64,000 nucleotides of DNA from Leucobacter triazinivorans (lineage in GTDB: Bacteria; Actinomycetota; Actinomycetes; Actinomycetales; Microbacteriaceae): NCBI RefSeq assembly GCF_004208635.1, contig NZ_CP035806.1:2418001-2482000 (forward strand), in the 5' to 3' direction. The position numbers and the translations under genes are program-made. The notes below the pieces were generated by a model that was not told the origin of the DNA, did not search any database, and saw only the letters and a program-made list of their open reading frames with translations. Below are positions 8,052 through 16,382 of this stretch, in pieces. Positions within the stretch are counted from its first letter, which is position 1. Each line of letters begins with the position of its first letter.

Positions 8052-8906
8052 ATGACCAACACCCAGCTCGTCGTCGAGCACCTGTCCAAGTCCTACGCCG
8101 TCGGCGGCGCCGACGTACAGATCATCGCCGACCTCACCTTCGACGTGACGGCCGGCGAGATCGTCTCGATCGTTGGCCCGTCAGGGATCGGGAAGACCAC
8201 GCTGCTGAAGTGCCTGACGGGTTTGCAATCGATCACGTCGGGTTCGGCGAGCATCGACGGGCAAGTCATCGACGGGCCGCCGGAGGAGATGGCGCTCGTG
8301 TTCCAGGAGTACACGCGGTCGTTGATGCCGTGGCTCACGGTCGAGAAGAACGTGCGCCTGCCTCTGAAACACCTCCGCCTGCCGAAGGCCGAGATTGACG
8401 GGCGCGTGCGCTCTGCGCTCACCTCGGTGGGACTCTCCCACGCTCTTGATCGCTTCCCGTGGCAGCTCTCCGGCGGCATGCAGCAGCGCGTCGCCATCGC
8501 CCGCGCTCTGGCCTACCGCCCCGAGGTGCTCGTGATGGACGAGCCCTTCGCCTCGGTCGACGCGCAGACCCGGTTCGAGCTCGAGGATCTCTGCCTCAAG
8601 ATCCGCGACGAGTTCGGCATGACGATCCTGCTCGTGACCCACGACATCGATGAGTCGGTCTACCTCTCCGACCGGGTGGTCGTGCTCGGCCACCGGCCGG
8701 CGATCGTGACCCGCATCGTCGACATCGACCTGCCCGCGCCCCGTGACCAGATCTCGACTCGGGCACTGCACGACTTCGCAGAGCTGCGCACCGAGATCTT
8801 CGAGCTCATCCGGGCCGGCGCGATCCCCGCGCAGACCGGGCAAAGCGTGCAGACCGGGCAAAGCGTGCAGGCCGCGCAGAGCGTGCAGACCGCGCAGAGC
8901 GCCTGA
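8052..8906 (+). CDS. ABC transporter ATP-binding protein, NitT/TauT type
   Basis: 284 residues with all nucleotide-binding motifs: Walker A GPSGIGKTT, Q-loop FQEYTRS, signature LSGGMQQRVAIARAL, Walker B VLVMDEPFASVD and the switch His in THDIDES. It energises the 6298/7091 permeases. The last 24 residues are four six-residue repeats (QTGQSV, QTGQSV, QAAQSV, QTAQSA) encoded by four 18-bp DNA repeats that end at the stop codon. They lie beyond the conserved domain and are unlikely to be needed for function. ATG 8052 was chosen over an in-frame upstream ORF extension. Confidence 0.92.
   Translation: MTNTQLVVEHLSKSYAVGGADVQIIADLTFDVTAGEIVSIVGPSGIGKTTLLKCLTGLQSITSGSASIDGQVIDGPPEEMALVFQEYTRSLMPWLTVEKNVRLPLKHLRLPKAEIDGRVRSALTSVGLSHALDRFPWQLSGGMQQRVAIARALAYRPEVLVMDEPFASVDAQTRFELEDLCLKIRDEFGMTILLVTHDIDESVYLSDRVVVLGHRPAIVTRIVDIDLPAPRDQISTRALHDFAELRTEIFELIRAGAIPAQTGQSVQTGQSVQAAQSVQTAQSA
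8832..8903 (+). repeat. Four in-frame 18-bp tandem repeats at the 3' end of the ATPase gene
   Basis: Units begin at 8832, 8850, 8868 and 8886. The first two are identical (CAGACCGGGCAAAGCGTG). The array runs directly into the TGA at 8904. Confidence 0.9.
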
Positions 8907-8913
8907 GACCGGC

Positions 8914-10344
8914 ATGGAGAACGACGAGCTGAAGTGGATGTCCGCGGCTGAACTGGCGAGCCGCATCCGCGCGGGAGAGCTCTCGGCGCGCGATGCGCTG
9001 CAGGCGCACTGGGACCGCATCGATGCGGTGAACCCGGCGATCAACGCCGTGATCTACGAGGATCGCGAGGGGGCATGGGCCGCGGCCGAGAGCGCCGATG
9101 CGCGCCAGGCAGCCGGTGAGCGACTGGGGCCGCTGCATGGTGTGCCTCTGACAAACAAGGACACGAATGAGACAGCCGGGATGCCCAACACCTGGGGCTC
9201 GCCTCTGTTGCAGCACGTGGTGGCGCCGCACGACAGCCTCATCGTGGGCCGTATGCGCGCCGCGGGTGCGATCATGACCGGCAAGAACAACGTGCCCGAG
9301 TTCGCGGCGGGCGCGCACACCTTCAATGAGGTGTTCGGCACCACGCGGAACCCGTACGACACCGGGCTCAGCGCCGGCGGCTCGAGCGGCGGTGCCGCCG
9401 CCGCGATCGCCGCGGGCATCCAGGCGATTGGCGACGGTTCGGACATGGGCGGTTCGCTGCGCATCCCGGCGGCCTTCTGCAACGTGTTCGGCCTGCGCCC
9501 CTCGCTCGGGCGCATCCCGCTCCCCGGCGCCAACTCCTGGATGTGGCTCGGTCGCACCGGCCCGATGGCGCGGGAGGCGACAGATCTGGCACTCATGATG
9601 ACGGTGCTCTCCGGCCCGGATCCCGCCACGCCCACCTCGATCCAGGAGTCGGGGGTCGACTTCCAGGTGGGGCTCCGCTCCGGGATCGCCGGGCTGCGCA
9701 TCGGCTGGTCGCCCGACATGGGGCTCGACATGCCGGTCGATCCCGAAGTCGTGGCGGTGGTGGAGCGCTCGCTCGCCGTGTTCGCAGAGGCCGGTGCCGT
9801 GGTGGAGGAGGCATCGCCCGACCTCGCCGACGCCGACTACGTCTTCCGCCAGACCCGTGCCTTCGACTACGAGTTCGGCTGGGGCGAGCTGGTGCGCGCC
9901 CACCCCGACCGGGTGAAACCGGAGGTCGTCGAGAACGTCGCCGCGGGCGCCCGCCAGAGCGCTGCCGATCTGCACGAGCTTGCCCGTGCCCGCACCCGCC
10001 TCGAACAGCGCACTCGCGAGTACTTCGCGCGCTACGACCTGTGGATCACCCCCACGGCACAGGTGCTGCCGTTTCCTGCTGAGCAGCGCTGGCCCGCCGA
10101 GGTCGCGGGCCGGCCGATGGGCGACTACCTCGACTGGATGCGCTCGGTCTGCGTGGTATCGGGCATGAGCGTGCCCGCGCTCTCCGCGCCCGCCGGCTTC
10201 TCGAAGTCGGGGTTGCCCGTCGGCATCCAGCTGGTCGCCCCGCAGGGGGCTGACGCGCTGCTGCTGCGCGCCGCCTACGCCTACGAGGAGCGCACGCGGT
10301 GGTCGCGGATGCACCCGCGGCTCGGGATCGCCGTCGGTGCCTAA
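8914..10344 (+). CDS. Amidase signature family enzyme
   Basis: 476 residues. The Ser-cisSer-Lys triad of the amidase signature family is visible: Lys82 (LTNKDTNETAG), cis-Ser157 in AGGSSGGAAAAIAAG and nucleophile Ser181 in GDGSDMGGSLRIPA. The 24-residue spacing between the two serines is the one known for this family. It hydrolyses a carboxamide to acid plus ammonia. It starts 7 bp after the ATPase stop and is followed by a CoA-transferase, so the acid product may be activated to a CoA ester (inference). The substrate is unknown. The ATG at 8914 was chosen; the longer ORF upstream only overlaps the ATPase tail. Confidence 0.88.
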   Translation: MENDELKWMSAAELASRIRAGELSARDALQAHWDRIDAVNPAINAVIYEDREGAWAAAESADARQAAGERLGPLHGVPLTNKDTNETAGMPNTWGSPLLQHVVAPHDSLIVGRMRAAGAIMTGKNNVPEFAAGAHTFNEVFGTTRNPYDTGLSAGGSSGGAAAAIAAGIQAIGDGSDMGGSLRIPAAFCNVFGLRPSLGRIPLPGANSWMWLGRTGPMAREATDLALMMTVLSGPDPATPTSIQESGVDFQVGLRSGIAGLRIGWSPDMGLDMPVDPEVVAVVERSLAVFAEAGAVVEEASPDLADADYVFRQTRAFDYEFGWGELVRAHPDRVKPEVVENVAAGARQSAADLHELARARTRLEQRTREYFARYDLWITPTAQVLPFPAEQRWPAEVAGRPMGDYLDWMRSVCVVSGMSVPALSAPAGFSKSGLPVGIQLVAPQGADALLLRAAYAYEERTRWSRMHPRLGIAVGA

Positions 10345-10384
10345 GTCGGCCGTTCGCACATGCACGGAGATGGAAGGAGTTGAC

Positions 10385-11713
10385 ATGCCGAATCAGGGAT
10401 CGCTCGAGGGTGTGCTGGTGGTGGACCTGTCGCGTGCGCTGGCGGGCCCGCATGCGGGGCAGATGCTGGGGGACCTCGGGGCTCGGGTCGTCAAGGTCGA
10501 GGCCCCCGTGATGGGGGACGACACCCGCTCGTGGGGGCCGCCGTTCGTGCAAGGCTCGGGCGGGGAGGCGTTCTCGACGTACTTCCTGTCGTGCAACCGC
10601 AATAAGGAGTCGATCGCGCTCGACCTGAAGAGCGACGACGGCCGCCGCGTGCTCACCGAGCTGCTGCGACGCGCCGACGTGCTCATCGAGAACTTCCGCA
10701 CCGGGGTGATGGATCGCCTCGGCTTCGGCACCGCCGCGCTCGCCGAGCTCAATCCCCGGCTGGTGCAACTCTCGATCACGGGATTCGGACACGACGGTCC
10801 GGAGGGCGGGCGGGCCGGGTACGACCAGATCGTGCAGGGCGAGGCCGGGCTGATGTCGCTCACCGGATCCGGCCCCGACGACCCCCAGCGGGTCGGCACG
10901 CCGATCGCGGACCTGCTGGGCGGCATCCACGGCGTCGTCGGCGTGCTCGCGGCGCTCTACGAGCGGGAGCGCACGGGCCGGGGCCGCGTCGTGCGCACCT
11001 CGCTGCTCTCGTCGATCGTGGGGGTGCACGCGTTCCAGGGGACCCGCGTGACGGTGGCGGGCGAGGTGCCGGCCGCACAGGGGAACCACCACCCCTCGAT
11101 CGCTCCCTACGGTTTGTTCCGGTGCCGGGATGGGGCGGTGCAGATCAGCGTGGGCAACGAACGCCTGTGGCGGGCGTTCTGCACAGAGTTCGATGTGGAT
11201 CCCGAGACGCCGGGGCTCGCCGCGAACCCCGATCGGGTCGCGCATCGTGATGAGACGATCGCGTTCGTCGAGGCGGCGTTCGCGGATCACGATGCGGCGT
11301 CTCTGCTTCAGCGGCTCGCCGCGGCCGGGGTGCCGGCGGGCAAGGTGCGGGATCTCGCCGAGGTGTACGCGTGGGATCAGCTGCACTCGCAGGGGCTGGT
11401 GGTCGACGTGGATCACGCCGCGCTGGGCGGGATCTCGCTGCCGGGCCCGGCGATCCGCTTCTTCGACGTCGACGGCTCGGGGGAGTCGGAGCGCGCGCGC
11501 ACTGCGCACACGGCGCCGCCCGTGCTCGACCAGCACGGCGCCGCGATCCGCGCGTGGCTGGGGCTCGACCGCGTCGCGACCGCGTCCGCAGGGGCGACCG
11601 CGCCCCCAGGGGCGACCGCGTCCGCAGGGGCGACCGCGCCCGCAGGGGTGACCGCGACCGCGTCCGCGACCGCCGGCGCGGGTGCGAACAGAACCGCCGG
11701 GGCGGGCGCGTGA
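10385..11713 (+). CDS. CaiB/BaiF-family (class III) CoA-transferase
   Basis: 442 residues. The family order is clear: VVDLSRALAGPHAGQMLGDLGARVVKVE at the N-terminus, NRNKESIALDLK, a catalytic-type Asp at about 176 (GTPIADLLGG), then LAALYERERTGRG. These enzymes move CoA between acyl-CoA and a free acid. GGAAGGAG precedes ATG 10385. The C-terminal ~48 residues are Ala/Thr/Gly-rich repeats encoded by 18-bp DNA repeats and are not part of the fold. The stop overlaps the GTG of the next gene. The likely role is to activate the amidase product (inference). Confidence 0.88.
   Translation: MPNQGSLEGVLVVDLSRALAGPHAGQMLGDLGARVVKVEAPVMGDDTRSWGPPFVQGSGGEAFSTYFLSCNRNKESIALDLKSDDGRRVLTELLRRADVLIENFRTGVMDRLGFGTAALAELNPRLVQLSITGFGHDGPEGGRAGYDQIVQGEAGLMSLTGSGPDDPQRVGTPIADLLGGIHGVVGVLAALYERERTGRGRVVRTSLLSSIVGVHAFQGTRVTVAGEVPAAQGNHHPSIAPYGLFRCRDGAVQISVGNERLWRAFCTEFDVDPETPGLAANPDRVAHRDETIAFVEAAFADHDAASLLQRLAAAGVPAGKVRDLAEVYAWDQLHSQGLVVDVDHAALGGISLPGPAIRFFDVDGSGESERARTAHTAPPVLDQHGAAIRAWLGLDRVATASAGATAPPGATASAGATAPAGVTATASATAGAGANRTAGAGA
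11576..11647 (+). repeat. Four in-frame 18-bp tandem repeats at the 3' end of the CoA-transferase gene
   Basis: Units start at 11576, 11594, 11612 and 11630 (type GCGACCGCGTCCGCAGGG, coding ATASAG). Degenerate continuation runs to the stop. Confidence 0.9.
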
Positions 11714-13239
11714 ACGCGGCGACCACCCTCGCGCGGCCGCGCAGACTGTCGGCGCGGGAGCTGATCGAGCTGATCTCGGATCCCGCGACCTATCAGTCCT
11801 GGGACGTGCCGCCCGCGGAGCCCGACCTCGGCGACGCCTATCGCGACGAGCTCGCGGCGGCGGCCGCGAAGAGCGGGGTGGACGAGTCGATCATCACGGG
11901 CGAGGCGCTGGTCGAGGGGCGCCGAGTCGTGCTCATCGCGTGCGAGTTCCAGTTCCTCGCGGGATCCATCGGCGTCGCCGCGGCGGAGCGCTTCGTGCGG
12001 GCGATGGAGCGGGCCACTGCCGAGCGGCTGCCCGTGCTCGCCTCGACGGCGTCGGGCGGCACGCGCATGCAGGAGGGGACCGTCGCCTTCGTCGCGATGG
12101 TGAAGATCGCCGCGGCCGTCGCCGCGCACCAGGCCGAGGGCCTCCCGTACCTCACGTATCTCAGGCACCCCTCCACGGGCGGCGCGCTCGCGTCGTTCGG
12201 GTCGCTCGGGCAGGTGACCGTGGCCGAGCCCGGCGCGCTCGTCGGCTTCCTCGGCCCGCGCGTCTACGAGGCGCTCTACGGCGAGCGATTCCCCGACGGC
12301 GTGCAGTCGGCCGAGAACCTCGCGCGGCACGGCATCATCGACGGAGTGCTGCCGCCCGAGGGGCTGCGCGAGGTGATCGCCCGCACCCTGCGCCTGCTGC
12401 AGCACCCGACGCACGGCGAGCTGGCCGCCCGTGCCGAAGACCCCGGATCCGCTGTCGACGACCCGGTCGGCTCGAGCGACACCTGGGCCTCGGTCACCCG
12501 TACCCGTGATCGGCGCCGACCCGGTCTGCGCGAGCTGCTGCGCCACGCGGCGACCGACGTCGTGCCGCTGTCGGGCACTGGTCAGGGCGAGAGGGATCCC
12601 GGCCTCGCGCTGTGCCTGGCCCGCTTCGGAGGCGTGCCGGCGGTGGTCGTGGGACAGGACCGACGCGCGCAGCGATCCCACGCCCCGCTGGGTCCCGGCG
12701 CGCTGCGCGCCGCGCGCCGGGCCATGCATCTCTCGGAAGAGCTGCGCCTGCCGCTGGTCACCGTGATCGATACGCCGGGGGCCGCCCTGTCCCGGGCCGC
12801 GGAGGAGGGCGGCCTCGCCTCGGAGATCGCGCACTGCCTCGCCGACCTCGCCACGCATCGCGGCCCGACGCTGTCGATCCTGCTCGGCGAGGGCACCGGC
12901 GGCGGTGCCCTGGCGATTCTTCCGGCCGATCGCACGATCGCGGCGCTCCACGCCTGGCTCTCGCCCCTCCCTCCGGAGGGCGCCTCGGCGATCGTGCACC
13001 GCGACACGGCGCACGCGCCCGAGCTCGCCGAACAGCAGGGTGTCGCCTCGGCCCGGCTGCTCCAGAACCGCATCGTGGACCGCATCGTCGCAGAGCACCC
13101 CGACGCCGCAGAGGAGGCGGTGGCCTTCTGCCGGCGCATGGGCGACGCGATCGCGCAGGAGATCGCCGCGCTGCAGCTCATGCAGCCCGACCGTCGCCGG
13201 GTGGGGCGCCACGACCGCTATCGCAGTCTGGGGTGGTGA
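11710..13239 (+). CDS. Single-chain acyl-CoA carboxyltransferase (AccD-like plus AccA-like halves)
   Basis: 509 residues in two crotonase-like halves. Residues ~30-240 resemble the beta carboxyltransferase (LPVLASTASGGTRMQEGTVA; LTYLRHPSTGGALASFGSLG) and ~270-500 the alpha subunit (LPLVTVIDTPGAALSRAAEE; GEGTGGGALAILPADRTIAA). The Cys4 zinc finger of bacterial AccD is absent. No biotin carboxylase or biotin carrier gene is nearby. The GTG start overlaps the CoA-transferase stop. In acetyl-CoA carboxylase the two halves exchange carboxyl between biotin and acyl-CoA; the related MdcDE pair decarboxylates malonyl thioesters. In this operon either carboxylation or decarboxylation of a CoA ester is possible. 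Confidence 0.82.
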   Translation: MNAATTLARPRRLSARELIELISDPATYQSWDVPPAEPDLGDAYRDELAAAAAKSGVDESIITGEALVEGRRVVLIACEFQFLAGSIGVAAAERFVRAMERATAERLPVLASTASGGTRMQEGTVAFVAMVKIAAAVAAHQAEGLPYLTYLRHPSTGGALASFGSLGQVTVAEPGALVGFLGPRVYEALYGERFPDGVQSAENLARHGIIDGVLPPEGLREVIARTLRLLQHPTHGELAARAEDPGSAVDDPVGSSDTWASVTRTRDRRRPGLRELLRHAATDVVPLSGTGQGERDPGLALCLARFGGVPAVVVGQDRRAQRSHAPLGPGALRAARRAMHLSEELRLPLVTVIDTPGAALSRAAEEGGLASEIAHCLADLATHRGPTLSILLGEGTGGGALAILPADRTIAALHAWLSPLPPEGASAIVHRDTAHAPELAEQQGVASARLLQNRIVDRIVAEHPDAAEEAVAFCRRMGDAIAQEIAALQLMQPDRRRVGRHDRYRSLGW

Positions 13240-13414
13240 TCCCGGCCCGCCCCGCCGCGGACCGAGCTGCGCTCCGGTGGCCCAGCGCAGCGCGGCGGCG
13301 TCGACACCCGGCGCCAGGCCTCGGATCTCGACTCACCCCGCTCGCGCAATCGGCGGAGCGGGCCCGTGGCCCCGCGAACGGAGCGAGTCGAAAGCAGCCC
13401 TTCGGCCCGTGCGG

Positions 13415-14206
13415 CTACTCGAGCAGGTCGGCGACCGATCCGAGCACCTCGTCGGGCCGGAAGGGGAAGCGCTCGATCTCGGCGCGATCCGAGATCCCGG
13501 TCATCACGAGCACCGTGTGCAGCCCGGCCTCCATGCCCGCGACCACGTCGGTGTCCATGCGATCCCCGATCATGCCCGTGTTGTGGGAGTGCGCGCCGAT
13601 CCGGTTGAGCGCCGAGCGGAACATCATGGGGTTGGGCTTGCCCACGATGTAGGGCGTCTTTCCCGTCGCCTCGGTGATGAGCGCGTTGATGGCGCCGGTG
13701 GCGGGCAGCGGCCCCTCGGCGCTCGGCCCGGTCGCGTCGGGGTTGGTCGAGATGAACCGGGCGCCGCCGATGATGAGCCGGATCGCCTTGGTGATCGCCT
13801 CGAACGAGTAGTTGCGGGTCTCGCCGACCACGACGAAATCGGGGTTCGACTCCGTCATCACGTATCCGGCATCGTGGAGGGCAGTCAGGATCCCGGCCTC
13901 GCCGATCACGAAGGCCGAGCCGCCCGGCTGCTGCTGCTTGAGGAACGCCGCGGTGGCGAGCGCGCTCGTCCAGATGCGGTCCTCCGGCACCTCGATGCCC
14001 GAGGCGGCGAGGCGCGCGCTGAGGTCGCGGGCCGTGAAGATCGAGTTGTTGGTGAGCACCAGGTACGGCACCTCCTGGTCCCGCCAGAGCTGGAGCAGCT
14101 CGGCGGCACCGGGGATCGCACGGTTCTCGTGCACCAGCACGCCGTCCATGTCCGTGAGCCAGCACTCGATCTCTCGACGGCGCTGCGGGATCTCGATCTC
14201 GGTCAT
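13415..14206 (-). CDS. HAD-superfamily phosphatase, subclass IIA (NagD-like)
   Basis: 263 residues. The nucleophile motif WLTDMDGVL is near residue 15, the Ser/Thr motif II is LVLTNNS, and the cap region contains a TGKTPYIVGKPN segment followed by GDRMDTDVVAG, as in NagD/PGP-type phosphatases. It dephosphorylates a small phosphorylated metabolite. The start at ATG 14206 is backed by TACGCT six bases upstream, which predicts a leaderless transcript; a longer in-frame ORF extends into the intergenic hairpins and is not credible. It is convergent with the carboxyltransferase gene, with 175 bp between. Confidence 0.9.
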   Translation of the reverse strand: MTEIEIPQRRREIECWLTDMDGVLVHENRAIPGAAELLQLWRDQEVPYLVLTNNSIFTARDLSARLAASGIEVPEDRIWTSALATAAFLKQQQPGGSAFVIGEAGILTALHDAGYVMTESNPDFVVVGETRNYSFEAITKAIRLIIGGARFISTNPDATGPSAEGPLPATGAINALITEATGKTPYIVGKPNPMMFRSALNRIGAHSHNTGMIGDRMDTDVVAGMEAGLHTVLVMTGISDRAEIERFPFRPDEVLGSVADLLE

Positions 14207-14212
14207 GCCCCC

Positions 14213-14218
14213 AGCGTA
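14213..14218 (-). promoter_or_regulatory. -10 element TACGCT, predicted leaderless promoter of the NagD-like gene
   Basis: The minus strand reads TACGCT-GGGGGC-ATG. The six-base spacing puts the transcription start at the start codon. Confidence 0.5.
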
Positions 14219-14278
14219 GTGCCGCCGTGTGAACGCGCGGTTTCGCGGGCGCCGCTCCTGCACCTCCGCCGTCGATCC

Positions 14279-14341
14279 GAAGTGGGAGTCGCGTTCTGCC
14301 GCTTCCTCATGAGGGATGCGGCAGAACGAGACTCCCACTTC
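14279..14341. repeat. 63-bp near-perfect hairpin
   Basis: Left arm 14279-14302 and right arm 14318-14341 are 24 bases each with a single mismatch (arms begin GAAGTGGGAGTC). The 15-base loop itself contains CCTCATGAGG, a perfect 10-bp palindrome. It lies in the 347-bp gap between divergent genes (NagD-like and pgm). The rest of the gap holds the REP pair at 14382-14465. Confidence 0.9.
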
Positions 14342-14381
14342 TGGTGTGGGGTGCGGCGCCCGGGGGGGCGAGGCCAAACCG

Positions 14382-14465
14382 GTCATCCTGCGCGAGCGGA
14401 GCGAGTCGCAGGATCCACGCTCTGGTGGATCCAGCGACTGCTGCGCTCGCTCCGAGCGGGATGAC
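14382..14465. repeat. Two REP-like elements in inverted orientation
   Basis: A forward copy (GTCATCCTGCG...CGCAGGATCCAC, 14382-14418) is followed by a diverged inverted copy that ends GGGATGAC at 14465. Together they could fold into one large stem. Confidence 0.85.
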
Positions 14466-14553
14466 GGGACGATCGACGAGGTCTCGGGCGCGGGGATGAG
14501 CCGGCGGGGAACGGGCACTGGAGCGTGTCGGAGGGTGCTGGCACACTGGAGGC

Positions 14554-16206
14554 ATGCACGAGAGAGCGGGACGGCCGGCACAGCAGCAAGACCTCATCGA
14601 CGTCGACGCGCTGCTCGCGGCGTACACCGAGGTGGTGCCGGATCCCGCGGATCCCGCGCAGCGCGTCGTGTTCGGCACCTCCGGCCACCGGGGCTCCTCG
14701 CTGCGGGGCTCCTTCAACGAGGCGCACATCGTCGCGATCAGCGCGGCCATCGCCGAGTACCGCGCGGCTCAGGGGATCCGCGGCCCGCTGTTCATCGGTG
14801 CCGACACGCACGCCCTCTCCTCTCCGGCCGAGCACACGGCCCGTGAGGTGCTCTCGGGGGCCGGGGTGCACGTGCTCGCGAAGTCGGGCAGCGGGGACGA
14901 GCTCTTCGTGCCGACCCCGGCAGTGAGCCACGCGATCCTCACCCACAACCGCGACCGCGCCGCCGACGATCCCGAGCGCGCCGACGGCATCGTCGTCACT
15001 CCCAGCCACAACCCGCCCGCCGACGGCGGATTCAAGTACAACCCGCCGCACGGCGGGCCGGCCGGCTCCGAGGCCACCGATCGGATCGCGGCGCGCGCCA
15101 ACGAGCTGCTGGCGAGCGGCGTCGACGCGATTCCGCGCGCCTCGGAGGACGGAATCGGAGGCGTGCCGGTGGGTCGCTACGACTTCCTCGGCGAGTATGT
15201 CGAGTCGCTCGGCGAGGTCATCGACCTCGCGGCGATCCGGCAGGCCGGGGTGCGCATCGCGGCGCACCCGCTCGGAGGCGCGAGCGCGGCCTACTGGGCC
15301 GCGATCCGGGATCGCCACGGGCTCGATCTCACGGTGCTGGGCCCCGGCGTGGATCCGCAGTGGGGATTCATGCACCTCGACTGGGACGGCAGCATCCGCA
15401 TGGACCCCTCCTCGCGGCACGTCATGGCGACCGTCGAGGAGTACCAGCGCCTCTACCCGCTCGTCACCGGCAACGACGCCGACGCCGACCGGCACGGCAT
15501 CGTCACCTCCGACGGCGGGCTCATGAACCCCAACCACTACCTCGCGGTGGCGATCGACTATTTGCTCGGGCACCGCCCCGACTGGCCCGCGGCCGCCGGA
15601 GTGGGCAAGACCCTCGTCTCATCCGTGCTCATCGATCGCGTGGTCGCCGCGCACGGACGCGAGCTGCTCGAGGTGCCCGTGGGCTTCAAGTGGTTCGTGC
15701 CGGGTCTCTCGGACGGAAGCCTCGTCTTCGGCGGGGAGGAGAGCGCGGGTGCGTCGTTCCAGCGCTTCGACGGCTCTGCCTGGAGCACCGATAAGGACGG
15801 GATCCTGCTCGCGCTGCTCGCTGCGGAGATCCTTGCCGTCACCGGTCAGTCGCCGTCCGAGCGATACCGCGAACTGACCGAGCGCTTCGGCGCACCCGCT
15901 TACGCCCGCCTCGACTCGGCGGCGACGCCGGAGCAGAAGGCGCGGCTCGGGGCTCTCTCGCCCGATGACGTGACCGACACCGAGCTCGCCGGTGATCCGA
16001 TCACCGCGATCCTCACCGCGGCGCCGGGCAACGGCGCACCCATCGGAGGGCTGAAGGTGCAGACCGAGCACGCCTGGTTCGCGGCGCGCCCCTCGGGCAC
16101 CGAGGACGTGCTGAAGATCTACGCCGAGTCGCTCCGCGGGCAGGAGCACCTGGCCGAGGTGCAGGAGGCGGCGCAGGCGCTCGTCGCGCGGGTGCTCGCC
16201 CCCTGA
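14554..16206 (+). CDS. pgm: Phosphoglucomutase (alpha-D-glucose phosphate-specific)
   Basis: 550 residues, close to the ~546 of E. coli Pgm. It interconverts glucose 1- and 6-phosphate. The substrate loop [10 protein letters not shown] is near residue 35, and the phosphoserine loop is [17 protein letters not shown]. The metal-binding loop is [12 protein letters not shown], and the sugar loop contains GGEESAG. The phosphate-binding segment is [13 protein letters not shown] near the C-terminus. It stands alone between the NagD-like gene and prephenate dehydratase. A weak GCCCCT/AGGGGC stem follows the stop (16207-16230). Confidence 0.95.
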   Translation: MHERAGRPAQQQDLIDVDALLAAYTEVVPDPADPAQRVVFGTSGHRGSSLRGSFNEAHIVAISAAIAEYRAAQGIRGPLFIGADTHALSSPAEHTAREVLSGAGVHVLAKSGSGDELFVPTPAVSHAILTHNRDRAADDPERADGIVVTPSHNPPADGGFKYNPPHGGPAGSEATDRIAARANELLASGVDAIPRASEDGIGGVPVGRYDFLGEYVESLGEVIDLAAIRQAGVRIAAHPLGGASAAYWAAIRDRHGLDLTVLGPGVDPQWGFMHLDWDGSIRMDPSSRHVMATVEEYQRLYPLVTGNDADADRHGIVTSDGGLMNPNHYLAVAIDYLLGHRPDWPAAAGVGKTLVSSVLIDRVVAAHGRELLEVPVGFKWFVPGLSDGSLVFGGEESAGASFQRFDGSAWSTDKDGILLALLAAEILAVTGQSPSERYRELTERFGAPAYARLDSAATPEQKARLGALSPDDVTDTELAGDPITAILTAAPGNGAPIGGLKVQTEHAWFAARPSGTEDVLKIYAESLRGQEHLAEVQEAAQALVARVLAP

Positions 16207-16369
16207 GCCCCTTGTGCCTGCTCGAGGGGCCGACTCAACGAGGTCGGGGCGTCGGGGACCTGAGGCGGCACGTTCGCGGAGGAGAGTTGTGCGACGCGCA
16301 TGCACATCTCGATGACGCGATGTCGTGCTGCAGCAGCTCCCCGACGCCCCGACCGGGCGCACGAACGAG

Positions 16370-16375
16370 TACGCT
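16370..16375 (+). promoter_or_regulatory. -10 element TACGCT, predicted leaderless promoter of pheA
   Basis: TACGCT-GGTGCCC-ATG: seven bases separate the hexamer from the start codon and there is no Shine-Dalgarno sequence. Confidence 0.5.
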
Positions 16376-16382
16376 GGTGCCC

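Noticed and set aside
14207..14581. Longer N-terminus for the NagD-like phosphatase
   Set aside because: The extension is translated hairpin and REP sequence; a -10 hexamer sits just before ATG 14206.
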